Source: Nitrospirillum pindoramense (GTDB taxonomy: Bacteria; Pseudomonadota; Alphaproteobacteria; Azospirillales; Azospirillaceae). Taken from it: DNA of 64,000 nt. The notes below the pieces were generated by a model. The model was not told the origin of the DNA, did no database searches, and saw only the letters and a program-made list of their open reading frames with translations. The position numbers and the translations under genes are program-made. Below are positions 10,052-18,169 of the stretch, piece after piece. The DNA lies in assembly GCF_007827955.1 (NCBI RefSeq), contig NZ_VITR01000020.1:1-64000 (forward strand). The letters are read 5' to 3'. How positions within the stretch are numbered: position 1 is the stretch's first letter; every line of letters starts with the position of its first letter.

Positions 10052-11305
10052 ATGACCTTGCTGATCCTCATCACCTTCGCCGTCGTCTATCTGGGCATGG
10101 CCATCGGCCATCTCCCCCGGCTGAGGGTGGACCGCACCGGCATCGCCATGCTGGGCGCCATCGTCCTGCTGGTGGCGGGCGCGGTGACCGAAGGGGCGGC
10201 CATCAAGGCCATCGACTTCCCCACCCTGTTCATCCTGCTGGGCCTGATGATCCTGTCGGCGCAGTTCGCGCTGTCCGGATTCTATGACTGGTGCGCCTGG
10301 CGTCTGGCCAATGTGCCCTGGCGGCCGGAGGCGCTGTTGGCCGCCGTTGTCGCGGTGGCGGGCGGCCTGTCCGCCCTGTTGGCCAACGACGTGGTGGTCT
10401 TCGCCATGACCCCGCTGCTGTGCGCCGGCCTGCGGGCGCGGGGCCTGGACGTGCGGCCCTACCTCATCGCCTTGGCGGGGGCGGCCAACGCCGGCTCCGC
10501 CGCCACGGTTATCGGCAACCCGCAGAACATCCTCATCGGCCAGATGGGCCATCTAGGCTTCTGGCGTTTCCTGTTCGCCTGCGGCGTGCCTGCCTTCCTC
10601 TCGCTGATCATCGTTTATTGGGTGGTGGCGCGGGTATGGCGCGGTCGGCTGGTGGACGGCAACGCGCCTCCGTCGCCGACCCGTTTGAACGGGGAGGGAC
10701 AGCCCCCCGGCCCGCCGGGGACCTGGCAGCTTTCCAAGGGCCTGATCGGAGTCGTCGTCCTGCTGGTGGCCTTCACCACGCCCTTTCCCCGCGACGTGGC
10801 CGTGCTGGGCATCGCCGGCTGCATGCTGGTCAGCCGCCGCTTCGCCAGCCGCGACATGCTGGGCCTGGTCGACTGGCACCTGCTGGCCCTGTTCGCCGGC
10901 CTGTTCATCCTGACCGGGGCGCTGGCGGATACCGGACTGCCCGGCCGCCTGGTGGACCAGCTGGCGGCGTCCGGCCTGCCGCTGGACCGCTTGCCCTTCC
11001 TCGGCGCTTTCTCCGTCCTGGCCAGCAACAGCATCGGCAACGTGCCGGCGGTGGTGCTGCTGATGAAGGTGTGGGCCCATCCGCCAGAGGGGGCGCTCTA
11101 TGCCCTGGCGCTGTTCTCTACCCTGGCTGGCAACCTGCTGCTGCCGGGCAGCCTGGCCAACATCATCACGGTGGAGCGCGCCGCCGCCGCCGGCGTCACC
11201 CTGGGCTTCCGCGAGCACGCCCGCTGCGGCGTGCCCATGACCGTGCTATCCCTGCTGTTGGCTGCGGTGTGGCTGGTGGCGATGGGCTATATCGCGGCGG
11301 TGTGA
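10052..11305 (+). CDS. SLC13/ArsB-NhaD superfamily anion permease
   Basis: A 417-aa inner membrane protein with about ten hydrophobic segments. The paired motifs LLANDVVVFAMTPLLC and LASNSIGNVPAVVLLM, one in each half, are the repeated Asn-rich signature of the ion transporter superfamily. AGAANAGSAATVIGNPQNILIG is the matching re-entrant loop. Such proteins move dicarboxylates, sulfate, arsenite or sodium/proton; the substrate is not indicated here. Followed after 4 bases by a small lipoprotein gene, so the two are probably one transcript. Confidence 0.88.
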   Translation: MTLLILITFAVVYLGMAIGHLPRLRVDRTGIAMLGAIVLLVAGAVTEGAAIKAIDFPTLFILLGLMILSAQFALSGFYDWCAWRLANVPWRPEALLAAVVAVAGGLSALLANDVVVFAMTPLLCAGLRARGLDVRPYLIALAGAANAGSAATVIGNPQNILIGQMGHLGFWRFLFACGVPAFLSLIIVYWVVARVWRGRLVDGNAPPSPTRLNGEGQPPGPPGTWQLSKGLIGVVVLLVAFTTPFPRDVAVLGIAGCMLVSRRFASRDMLGLVDWHLLALFAGLFILTGALADTGLPGRLVDQLAASGLPLDRLPFLGAFSVLASNSIGNVPAVVLLMKVWAHPPEGALYALALFSTLAGNLLLPGSLANIITVERAAAAGVTLGFREHARCGVPMTVLSLLLAAVWLVAMGYIAAV

Positions 11306-11309
11306 GGGG

Positions 11310-11648
11310 ATGGCGATGCGGCGACTGGTGACGATGGGGATGGGCTTGGCGTTGGCGGCCTGCGCCTACACGGGCGATCGGCGCTGGAACGTCGACATGG
11401 CCCTGCTGACGCGCGGGAATCCATCGCTGGCGGCACAGCAGGACCTGGTGCGGGAGAAGGAGCGGCACTTCCCCGAAACCTTGCGCGCCTGCGTGGCCGC
11501 CAACGATCCCGACCATCTGCCCGACCTGGACGCGGGCCGGGGCTACCCCATTTCCGACTGGCATGTGGGCCGCGCCCACGACGCCGTGATGGCCTGCATG
11601 CGCGACCAGGGCTGGGTGGCCACCTCCACCAGCCGCCTGTCGCCGTAA
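11310..11648 (+). CDS. Small predicted lipoprotein of unknown function
   Basis: A 112-aa protein whose N-terminus (MRRLVTMGMGLALAACAYTG from the second Met) is a short lipoprotein signal with lipobox LAAC. The mature part has two further Cys (in RACVAAN and MACMRDQGW), which could form a disulfide. It starts 4 bases after the permease stop and is likely translated with it. I do not recognise a family. Confidence 0.7.
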   Translation: MAMRRLVTMGMGLALAACAYTGDRRWNVDMALLTRGNPSLAAQQDLVREKERHFPETLRACVAANDPDHLPDLDAGRGYPISDWHVGRAHDAVMACMRDQGWVATSTSRLSP

Positions 11649-11657
11649 GAGACCGGC

Positions 11658-12557
11658 TTACGCCCCCGGCCCCAGCGCCAGATTGTCGATCAGGCGGGTG
11701 CGGCCCAGGAAGGCGGCGATCAGGGCGCGGGCGGGGCGGTCCACCCGTTCCAGCGGCGCCAGCGTGTCGGCGTCGACCACGGCGACATAGTCGATGCGGG
11801 TGAAGCCGGCGGTGGTGAGTGTTTCCGTCGCCTGAGTGATGGCCGGGGCCACGGGCCGGCTGCCGTCGCCCAGGGTGTCGCGCAACTGGTTCAGGACCCG
11901 GCTGATGGTCACGGCTTGCGACCGCTCCTCCGCCGACAGATAGCGGTTGCGGGACGACAGGGCCAAGCCGTCGGGCTCCCGCACCGTGGGCACGCCCTCG
12001 ATGCGCACGGGGATGTCCAGGTCGGCTGTCAGGCGCCGGATGACGGCCAACTGCTGGTAATCCTTCTGCCCGAAGCAGGCGATATCGGGCAAGGCTTGCA
12101 GCAGCAGCTTGGTCACCACCGTGGCCACACCCTGGAAATGGCCGGGACGGAAATGCCCTTCCAACGGCACGGCCACGGGGCCCACGTCGACCGTGGTGGT
12201 GAAGCCTGGCGGATAGATCGCCTCCACCCCCGGCGCGTACAGCAAATCGCAGCCGGCGCCGGCCAGCAGGCGGGCGTCGCCCGCCTCATCCCGGGGATAG
12301 CGGCTGAAATCCTCATTGGGTCCGAACTGGGTGGGGTTCACGAAGACGCTGGCCACCACCCGGTCGGCCAGTTCGCGCGCGCGCTTGACCAGGGTGAGGT
12401 GCCCCTCGTGCAGGGCGCCCATGGTGGGCACCAGGCCGACGCGCAGTCCTTCCTTGCGCCAGGCGGCCACGCGGGCGCGCAGCTCGTCCGGGGTCCGGGC
12501 GACGGCGAGGGGGGATTGGGCGGGAGGCGGGGCCATGGCGGCGGTGTCCGTGCTCAT
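11658..12557 (-). CDS. panC: Pantothenate synthetase
   Basis: ATP-dependent ligation of pantoate to beta-alanine, the last step of pantothenate synthesis. The 299-aa protein has the family motifs LVPTMGALHEGHLTLVKRA, VFVNPTQFGPNEDFSRYPR, GHFRPGHFQGVATVV, FGQKDYQQ and the KMSKS-like segment LALSSRNRYLS. A 25-residue Ala/Pro-rich extension precedes the conserved start. panB lies 23 kb away in this window, so the pathway genes are not clustered. Convergent with the lipoprotein gene. Confidence 0.96.
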   Translation of the reverse strand: MSTDTAAMAPPPAQSPLAVARTPDELRARVAAWRKEGLRVGLVPTMGALHEGHLTLVKRARELADRVVASVFVNPTQFGPNEDFSRYPRDEAGDARLLAGAGCDLLYAPGVEAIYPPGFTTTVDVGPVAVPLEGHFRPGHFQGVATVVTKLLLQALPDIACFGQKDYQQLAVIRRLTADLDIPVRIEGVPTVREPDGLALSSRNRYLSAEERSQAVTISRVLNQLRDTLGDGSRPVAPAITQATETLTTAGFTRIDYVAVVDADTLAPLERVDRPARALIAAFLGRTRLIDNLALGPGA

Positions 12558-12617
12558 AGCCCGGCATTTAGCGACGGGGCCGGTGAGCGGGCAAGCGCTT
12601 TCCCACCATATCTCCGC

Positions 12618-13499
12618 TCAATCCCGTCGTTCCGGCGCCGGCAGGCCGGTTTCCGTTCCGCTGGGGGAGGCGACCATGGTGCCGGTCGTCGCGGGCGTGC
12701 CTTGCAGGGCATAGGCGACATCATGCCCCCGGGCATGAAAGGCCAGCTTCAGCCAATGGCCGGACTCATCGTACCAGAAGTCCACTTTGTTGGTGGCCGG
12801 CGGCGGATTGGTGACGAAGCCCAGCGTGTAGTGGGTGGCGGCCACGGTGGCATCGCCAGCGCGGATCATCTCCTGCCCCTCGCGGTCCACCTTCACGTCC
12901 ATGACCACGCCGCGAATGGTGTCCAGCAGGCGCGGCGCCGTCAGGATGGCGGGGTTCCAATAGCTGGTGGGGATGATGTCGGCGGGTGCGGTGACCGACC
13001 CGTGCGAGCTTTCGACCGCGAAGCCGTCCGCCACCGCATGCCCCTTCACCCAGTCCTTTTCGCCGTCGTCGTCGGTGGTGCTGTCCAGCGACACCAGGCG
13101 CCCGTCGCGCCAGACCTCGTGGCTGACATGATGATAGTGGTAGGCCGTAATCATCAGCAGTTTGGCCTCGAACTGGATATCGACATCCACGACCGTGTCG
13201 CCGTTGGCCGCCTTGGCCACCGTGACGCGGTGATGGCCCAGGGGCGTGTCGCGGCCATAATGCGCGGCGAAGTCCAGCGACCGCTCCACGGTGGTGCCGG
13301 GGGTGCCGGGCATCGTTGCGGCCGGGACACCGTCCCGCTCCACGGCGCGCGTCGCGGCACTGGCGACTGCGGCTGATCCGCCCCATATCAAGGCGGTGCC
13401 CACAAGCAGCGCGGCGCCCGCGCGGCCGGCGCGTCTGGGCCAAGAGTGGTTCGGCCAAGAGTGGTTCGGAAGGATCGGAGCAAAGATGTCGTGTGGCAT
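12618..13499 (-). CDS. DUF6134-family exported protein
   Basis: A 293-aa protein with a signal-like N-terminus (RRAGRAGAALLVGTALIWGG, then AAVASA). The mature region (ERSLDFAAHYGRDTPLGHHRV, WRDGRLVSLDSTTDDDGEKDW, PTSYWNPAI) resembles the DUF6134 family, beta-rich exported proteins of unknown function. Residues 11-20 are a perfect duplication (NHSWPNHSWP) created by a 15-bp tandem repeat at 13438-13467, just before the signal segment. A later in-frame start cannot be excluded, because the duplicated part is not typical of a signal peptide. Confidence 0.72.
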   Translation of the reverse strand: MPHDIFAPILPNHSWPNHSWPRRAGRAGAALLVGTALIWGGSAAVASAATRAVERDGVPAATMPGTPGTTVERSLDFAAHYGRDTPLGHHRVTVAKAANGDTVVDVDIQFEAKLLMITAYHYHHVSHEVWRDGRLVSLDSTTDDDGEKDWVKGHAVADGFAVESSHGSVTAPADIIPTSYWNPAILTAPRLLDTIRGVVMDVKVDREGQEMIRAGDATVAATHYTLGFVTNPPPATNKVDFWYDESGHWLKLAFHARGHDVAYALQGTPATTGTMVASPSGTETGLPAPERRD

Positions 13500-13668
13500 C
13501 GCGCGTCCCTTCGATGCGGTGGAGCCCCCCGGTTTCGGCCCTGCCGGGTGCCTTATTCCCGGAAGCCGATACGAACGGTAACATGATTTGGTTTACGTGG
13601 GCGAACCGCACACCCTTCCTTCCGTGCTATGGTCCGCCTGAATGGCAGTTCGAGAAAGGCTTGCGTCA

Positions 13669-14202
13669 ATGCCGGTCGCCCCCCTTAGCCCTAGCCCGCA
13701 TGTCCATGCCGGCCCATCCCATGCTGGCCCGTCCCATGCCCATGGCGGGCACGACCATAAGGCCTGCGTGGGCGACGCCCTGGCCCGGGCGCACAGCCTG
13801 TGCGAGGCGCGGGGTGCCCGCCTGACCACGCTGCGCGAACGGGTGCTGGAATTGGTCTGGTCCAGCCACCGGCCGCGGGGCGCCTACGCCATCCTGGAAG
13901 AGATGGCGGTGGACGGCAAGCGCGTGGCACCGCTGACCGTGTATCGCGCCCTGGATTTCCTGGTGGAACAGGGCCTGGTCCATCGCATCGAGTCGCTGAA
14001 CGCCTATGTCGGCTGCCCGGAGCCGGGACAGGCCCATGCCGGGCAGTTCCTGGTCTGCGAACGCTGCGGCGACGCCACCGAGTTGAACGAACCCGCCGTG
14101 ACCAACGCCATCACCAACGGCGCCGCCGCCCGTGGGTTCCGCGTTCTGCGCCAGACGGTGGAGGTGCTCGGCCTGTGCCCCGCCTGCCAGTCCGCGGCCT
14201 GA
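13669..14202 (+). CDS. zur: Fur-family regulator, probably Zur
   Basis: A 177-aa DNA-binding metalloregulator. The winged helix is in RLTTLRERVLELVWSSHRPRGAYAILEEM and VAPLTVYRALDFLVEQGLVHRIES. Two CxxC pairs (Cys130/133 in CERC and Cys170/173 in CPAC) would bind the structural zinc. An unusual His-rich N-terminal extension (residues 11-30) precedes the fold. Assignment to Zur rather than Fur rests on the NAYVGCP region and the adjacent zinc-type GTPase gene 79 bases downstream. The start at 13669 has GAAAGG 9 bases upstream; 13642 is an alternative ATG. Confidence 0.85.
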   Translation: MPVAPLSPSPHVHAGPSHAGPSHAHGGHDHKACVGDALARAHSLCEARGARLTTLRERVLELVWSSHRPRGAYAILEEMAVDGKRVAPLTVYRALDFLVEQGLVHRIESLNAYVGCPEPGQAHAGQFLVCERCGDATELNEPAVTNAITNGAAARGFRVLRQTVEVLGLCPACQSAA

Positions 14203-14281
14203 GTCACCACCGCCCAGAAGTCACCACTGTCCAGACCGCCCCATCCCATATTTTTCCGCGATTGATCAAGGAACGCCTGCC

Positions 14282-15421
14282 GTGACCGCTGTTTCCTCCG
14301 CCCGCCTGCCCATCTCCGTCCTGACCGGCTTCCTGGGCAGCGGCAAGACCACGCTGCTGTCCCGCATCATCCGCGACCCGCGCATGGCCCGCACCGCCGT
14401 CATCATCAATGAGTTCGGCGAGGTCGGGCTGGACCACCTGCTGGTGGCCAAGGCGGATGAGAACACCGTGCTGATGGATTCGGGCTGCATCTGCTGCACC
14501 ATCCGCAGCGACCTGGCCGACACCCTGCGCGACCTCTACATGCGCCGCCTGCGCGACGAGGTGCCGGAGTTCGACCGCGTGGTCATCGAAACCACCGGCC
14601 TGGCCGATCCGGCCCCCATCCTGCACACCCTGATGACCGATCCGCTGGTGGCCGCCCGCTTCCGCCTGGACGGCGTGGTGACCACCGTGGATGCCGTGCA
14701 CGGCATGGGCCAGCTGGATGCGCAAGAGGAAAGCCTGAAGCAGGCGGCCGTGGCCGACCGTCTGGTGCTGACCAAGACCGATATCGCGACGCCCGAGGCG
14801 GTGGAGTATCTGAAGGAACGGCTGAAGCAGTTGAACCCCGCCGCCCTGGTGGTGGATGCCCAGACCGACGAGGCGCTGCCCGTACTGCTGTTCGACGCCG
14901 GCCTGTACAATCCAGAGACCAAGAGCCTGGACGTGCAGCGCTGGCTGCGGGCGGAGGCCTATGACGACCATGGCCACCACCATCATCACGATCATCACCA
15001 CGACCACGACGAAGGGCATGATCACGATGATGGGCATGACCATGCCGAGTGCGACCACGAGCATGGCCATTGCGAGCATGAGGACCATGATCATGACGCC
15101 AACCGCCATGACGAGGCCATCGGCGCCTTCTGCCTGACCTTCACCGAGCCGCTGGTGTGGGATGAGCTGGTGGGCTTCCTGGAAACGCTGGCCCGTCTGC
15201 GTGGGCCCGACGTGCTCCGGGTGAAGGGGGTGCTGAACGTCCAGGAAAGCGACCAGCCGATCGTCATTCACGGCGTGCAGCACCTGTTCCACCCGCCGGT
15301 GCAACTGGACGCCTGGCCCAGCGACGACCGCCGCAGCCGCATCGTCTTCATCACCCGCAACGTCAGCCGCCAGGTGGTGGAGACGCTGTACGCCAGCTGC
15401 ACCGGGAAGAGCGTGGGCTGA
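14282..15421 (+). CDS. CobW/G3E-family GTPase, zinc metallochaperone-like
   Basis: A 379-aa P-loop GTPase of COG0523. The Walker A motif is GFLGSGKTTLL (residues 16-26), the metal motif CICC is at 69-72, ETTGLADPAP is the Walker B region, and TKTD is the base-specificity motif. Residues 230-276 form a very His/Asp-rich metal-binding loop before the CobW C-terminal domain (FCLTFTEPLVWDELVGFLE). Such proteins deliver zinc to client enzymes under zinc limitation and are usually under Zur. Starts with GTG at 14282, preceded by AAGGA. A putative Zur-type regulator lies directly upstream; no Zur box was recognised by eye. Confidence 0.92.
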   Translation: MTAVSSARLPISVLTGFLGSGKTTLLSRIIRDPRMARTAVIINEFGEVGLDHLLVAKADENTVLMDSGCICCTIRSDLADTLRDLYMRRLRDEVPEFDRVVIETTGLADPAPILHTLMTDPLVAARFRLDGVVTTVDAVHGMGQLDAQEESLKQAAVADRLVLTKTDIATPEAVEYLKERLKQLNPAALVVDAQTDEALPVLLFDAGLYNPETKSLDVQRWLRAEAYDDHGHHHHHDHHHDHDEGHDHDDGHDHAECDHEHGHCEHEDHDHDANRHDEAIGAFCLTFTEPLVWDELVGFLETLARLRGPDVLRVKGVLNVQESDQPIVIHGVQHLFHPPVQLDAWPSDDRRSRIVFITRNVSRQVVETLYASCTGKSVG

Positions 15422-15461
15422 GGGCTTTTTTAGTACGCCTCAAACGTCGGCAGGTCCCGGC

Positions 15462-15971
15462 TCAGGCGGCGGCCAGCGCCACCTCCGGCGCGCGGCGGTA
15501 GCTTTGGATGAAGCCCCAGGACCAGCCGGCGAAGTAGCCGACGCTGAAACCCGACACGCCGATGTCCAGGGCGATGGCGGTGTCGTGCAGCTCGGGGCGT
15601 GTGGCGGCCATGACGTTCAGGACGTAGTGGGAACCGAACAGGAAGAGGTTGCGGACCAGGGGCACCCAGCTGCCCGGCTGGCGCACCAGGCCGCGCTCGC
15701 GGTCCACTTCGATGCGCACGGTCGTCAGGCTGGCCAGGCCCAGCCCGATGATGGCGCCCACGGCCCAGTCCAGCAACACGGGGCCCAGGGGGCCGGGGCG
15801 GGTGACCAGGCCGTACAGGCCCCAGATGATGAAGACGCCGGGGATCAGCCAGACGCGGCCCATCTGCTGCACCGTGGTCCGCAGGCGCCGCGCCCCCATG
15901 AACACCAGGAAGGCGAACAGCGCGAAGATCCAGACAGGGGTGTGGCTGATGATGCGGGAAAGGATTTCCAT
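15462..15971 (-). CDS. DUF6622-family membrane protein
   Basis: A 169-aa protein with four or five hydrophobic segments (PVWIFALFAFLVFMGARRL; VWLIPGVFIIWGLYGLV; LLDWAVGAIIGLGLASL; and a C-terminal pair). The layout and the opening EILSRIISHTPVWIFALFAF match the DUF6622 family, whose function is unknown. The start at 15971 was chosen because the longer frame upstream runs through the LytTR promoter region and is low-complexity. It is divergent from a membrane-bound LytTR regulator 160 bases away, a pairing that suggests DUF6622 is that regulator's target or partner. Confidence 0.8.
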   Translation of the reverse strand: MEILSRIISHTPVWIFALFAFLVFMGARRLRTTVQQMGRVWLIPGVFIIWGLYGLVTRPGPLGPVLLDWAVGAIIGLGLASLTTVRIEVDRERGLVRQPGSWVPLVRNLFLFGSHYVLNVMAATRPELHDTAIALDIGVSGFSVGYFAGWSWGFIQSYRRAPEVALAAA

Positions 15972-16109
15972 GACGGGACAGGCTCCAGGATGGTGCGCCG
16001 GGCGGCGTGGCCAAGGGGTTGATGGGCTTAGCCTTCGCTCAAGCCGCTGCCCCCCGGCAACGCGCCCTTCGCGGCCCGCTTGACGGATTTCGTGAGTGGC
16101 TGGTAAAGG

Positions 16110-16130
16110 CCGTTCACGAAGCGCGAACGG
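16110..16130. promoter_or_regulatory. Imperfect 21-bp palindrome abutting the LytTR start
   Basis: Arms CCGTTC-A-CG and CG-C-GAACGG face each other across AAG, pairing 8 of 9 positions. It ends at the base before the LytTR start codon and lies in the divergent intergenic space, so it is a candidate autoregulatory operator. LytTR sites are usually direct repeats, so this would be atypical. Confidence 0.35.
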
Positions 16131-17045
16131 ATGAGGCCGGATTTGGCGGCGGAACGCGGGGTGCAACAGGGGGCCGACGCGGGGCGCGCTGGAAAGCGGC
16201 CACCGGGAAGCCTTGCCGGCATCGTCGCCGTCGACCTGCCCGACTGGGTGCGCAGTTGGGGTGGCGTCGTGGCGCTGTCCCTGGTGCTGGCCATGTTCGG
16301 GCCCTATGGCACCTTCCTGTCCATGGACAGCCTGTCGCGCGTGGCCTTCTGGTGCGCGTCGGCCCTGGGCATTGCAGCCATGACGCGCGCGGTCCATGCG
16401 GCCTTGCGCCGCTGGTCCATCGCGGCCGCCTGGCCCGCTTGGCAGCGGCGCGGGGTATCGGCCCTGATCGCATCGTTGCCCGCCACGCTGTGGATCATCC
16501 TGCTGTTCAGCCTGTGCGCCAAGGTACCCCTGGACGCCCTGCATTTCTGGCGCGTCTGGCCGCAGGTGATCGTGACCAGCATGGTCTTCGCCGTCATCCT
16601 GGGACGCCGGGATCCGCCGGCGCCGCCGAACGTGGCGACGGCGCCCGCGCCGGTCATTGTCGTGCCGGAACCGGCCCCGGATTTGCCAGCCCTGGATTTG
16701 GCGGCTCCAGACTTAGCTGGGGCCTTTCTCGCCAGCGCGTGTCCGCGCCTGTCCGGCGCGCGGCTTCTGGCGGTGGAGGCGGAGGACCATTATCTGCGAG
16801 TTCATACCGATCGCGGATCCGACCTGGTGCTGATGCGCCTGCGCGACGCCATCGCCGATCTGGGGGAGGGACTGGGGATGCAGGTCCACCGTTCCTTCTG
16901 GGTGGCGCGCGACGCGGTAGTGGCGGTGACGGTGCGGGGCCAGGTGGGGCAGCTGCGCCTGAGCGATGGAACGATGGTGCCGGTCAGCCGCACCGCCCTG
17001 CCGCGCTTGCGGGCGGCCGGCTGGCTGACGGTCGCCAAGGAATGA
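16131..17045 (+). CDS. Membrane-anchored LytTR-domain transcription regulator
   Basis: A 304-aa protein with four predicted transmembrane segments (about 43-63, 70-91, 108-130, 139-158), a Pro/Ala-rich linker (160-200) and a C-terminal LytTR DNA-binding domain (about 205-302; LLAVEAEDHYLRVHTDRGS, MQVHRSFWVARDAVV, LSDGTMVPVSRTALPRLRAAG). The absence of a receiver domain and the multi-pass N-terminus fit the membrane-inhibitor type of LytTR system, in which a small membrane partner holds the regulator inactive. The divergently encoded DUF6622 membrane protein is a natural candidate for that partner. The start is not certain because the first 40 residues are low-complexity. Confidence 0.85.
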   Translation: MRPDLAAERGVQQGADAGRAGKRPPGSLAGIVAVDLPDWVRSWGGVVALSLVLAMFGPYGTFLSMDSLSRVAFWCASALGIAAMTRAVHAALRRWSIAAAWPAWQRRGVSALIASLPATLWIILLFSLCAKVPLDALHFWRVWPQVIVTSMVFAVILGRRDPPAPPNVATAPAPVIVVPEPAPDLPALDLAAPDLAGAFLASACPRLSGARLLAVEAEDHYLRVHTDRGSDLVLMRLRDAIADLGEGLGMQVHRSFWVARDAVVAVTVRGQVGQLRLSDGTMVPVSRTALPRLRAAGWLTVAKE

Positions 17046-17084
17046 ACGGGCCACAGGCCCGGGATGGAGAAAGGGTTTGATGCG

Positions 17085-18008
17085 ATGACCATGCGTATCC
17101 TGGTCCTGGGCGCCGGCGCCACCGGCGGCTTCTACGGCGGTCACCTGATGATGGCGGGGGAGAACGTCACCTTCCTGGTGCGGGCCAAGCGCCATGCCCA
17201 GCTGATGGAGAACGGCCTGGTGGTGGTCAGCCCCGTGGGCAACATCATCCTGCCGGCGCAGGCCGTGACCCGCGTAGCCAAGCCCTTCGACCTGGTGCTG
17301 CTGTCGTGCAAGGCCTATGACCTGGACGCCGCCATCGAGGCCATCCGCCCGGCCGTCGGGCCGGAGACCCGTATCCTGCCGGTGCTGAACGGCCTCAGCC
17401 ACCTCGACCGGCTGGACGCCGCCTTTGGCGCGGAGCGGGTGATGGGCGGCTTGTGTCACCTGACCATCACCATGGACCCGGACGGCACCATCCGCCACCT
17501 GCACGCCTTCAACCGCCTGACCTTCGGCGCGCGCCATCCCGCCCAGGCGGCCCTGGCGGCGGCGCTGGCGGAGGCTTACGCCAAGTGCCCCATCACCGTG
17601 GTCAACAGCCCCGACATCGTCCATGAGATGTGGGAGAAGTTCTACTTCCTGGCCACCTTGGCGGGGGCCACCACCCTCATGCGCGCGCCCATCGGCGCCA
17701 TCCTGAAGGCGCCGGACGGCCTGGCCTTCATCACCGGCCTGCTGGAGGAATGCACCCGGGTGGCCACCGCCGCCGGCCACCCGCCCAGCGCCGAGCGCGA
17801 CGCCGAATCCCGCTATCACCTGACCAAGGATGACAGCAGCCTGTCCGCCTCCATGATGCGCGATATCGAAAGGGGCGGCCCGACGGAGGGGGAGCACATC
17901 GTCGGCGACATGCTGCGCCGGGGGCGCGACCTGGGCCTGGAACTCCCCTTGCTGACCCTGGCCGCCACCCACTTGCGGGCCTATGAGGCGCGGCGCACGG
18001 CCTCGTAG
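17085..18008 (+). CDS. Ketopantoate reductase family protein (2-dehydropantoate 2-reductase-like)
   Basis: A 307-aa NADP-dependent dehydrogenase. The N-terminal Rossmann motif is ILVLGAGATGGFYGGHL, followed by VTFLVRAKRHAQLMENGLVV. The ApbA/PanE C-terminal domain has WEKFYFLATLAGATTLMRAPIG and the conserved Ser-containing block DDSSLSASMMRDIERGGPTEGEHIVGD. It could supply pantoate together with PanB, but alphaproteobacteria often use IlvC or carry several PanE paralogues, so the specific substrate is not settled. The ATG at 17085 has GGAGAAAGG upstream. Followed by a structured repeat and a terminator. Confidence 0.9.
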   Translation: MTMRILVLGAGATGGFYGGHLMMAGENVTFLVRAKRHAQLMENGLVVVSPVGNIILPAQAVTRVAKPFDLVLLSCKAYDLDAAIEAIRPAVGPETRILPVLNGLSHLDRLDAAFGAERVMGGLCHLTITMDPDGTIRHLHAFNRLTFGARHPAQAALAAALAEAYAKCPITVVNSPDIVHEMWEKFYFLATLAGATTLMRAPIGAILKAPDGLAFITGLLEECTRVATAAGHPPSAERDAESRYHLTKDDSSLSASMMRDIERGGPTEGEHIVGDMLRRGRDLGLELPLLTLAATHLRAYEARRTAS

Positions 18009-18033
18009 GCCCCTCATCGGAGCGGGGCGAGTA

Positions 18034-18130
18034 GGCCTCGACCGAGGCCGCCGTAGCGGTTTGGGGGCGTCAGCGAGCTGGAACGCGAGGAAGCCAAGCC
18101 GGCGGATGCCGGCGCCCGGCGCCTGAGGGA
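18034..18130 (+). repeat. Intergenic hairpin-plus-core repeat, copy B
   Basis: A GGCCTC-GACC-GAGGCC hairpin (18034-18049) is followed by about 37 bases and the shared core (18087-18130; GAAGCCAAG, GGCGGATGCCGGCG, CCCGGCGCCTGAGGGA). It lies between a plus-strand gene and a converging minus-strand gene, like copies A and C, and looks the most complete of the three. Confidence 0.6.
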
Positions 18131-18136
18131 ACAACA

Positions 18137-18167
18137 AAAAAGCCCCGGAGGATATCCGGGGCTTTTT
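18137..18167. terminator. Bidirectional intrinsic terminator
   Basis: A perfect 12-bp stem (18137-18148 with 18156-18167) has an A-run on one side and a T-run on the other, so it can stop transcription from both the ketopantoate reductase gene and the convergent exported-protein gene, whose stop codon begins 3 bases later. Confidence 0.93.
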
Positions 18168-18169
18168 CA

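Noticed and set aside
14986-15112. Dense CAC/CAT repeats that could be taken for a repeat array
   Set aside because: They encode the His-rich loop of the G3E GTPase in frame.
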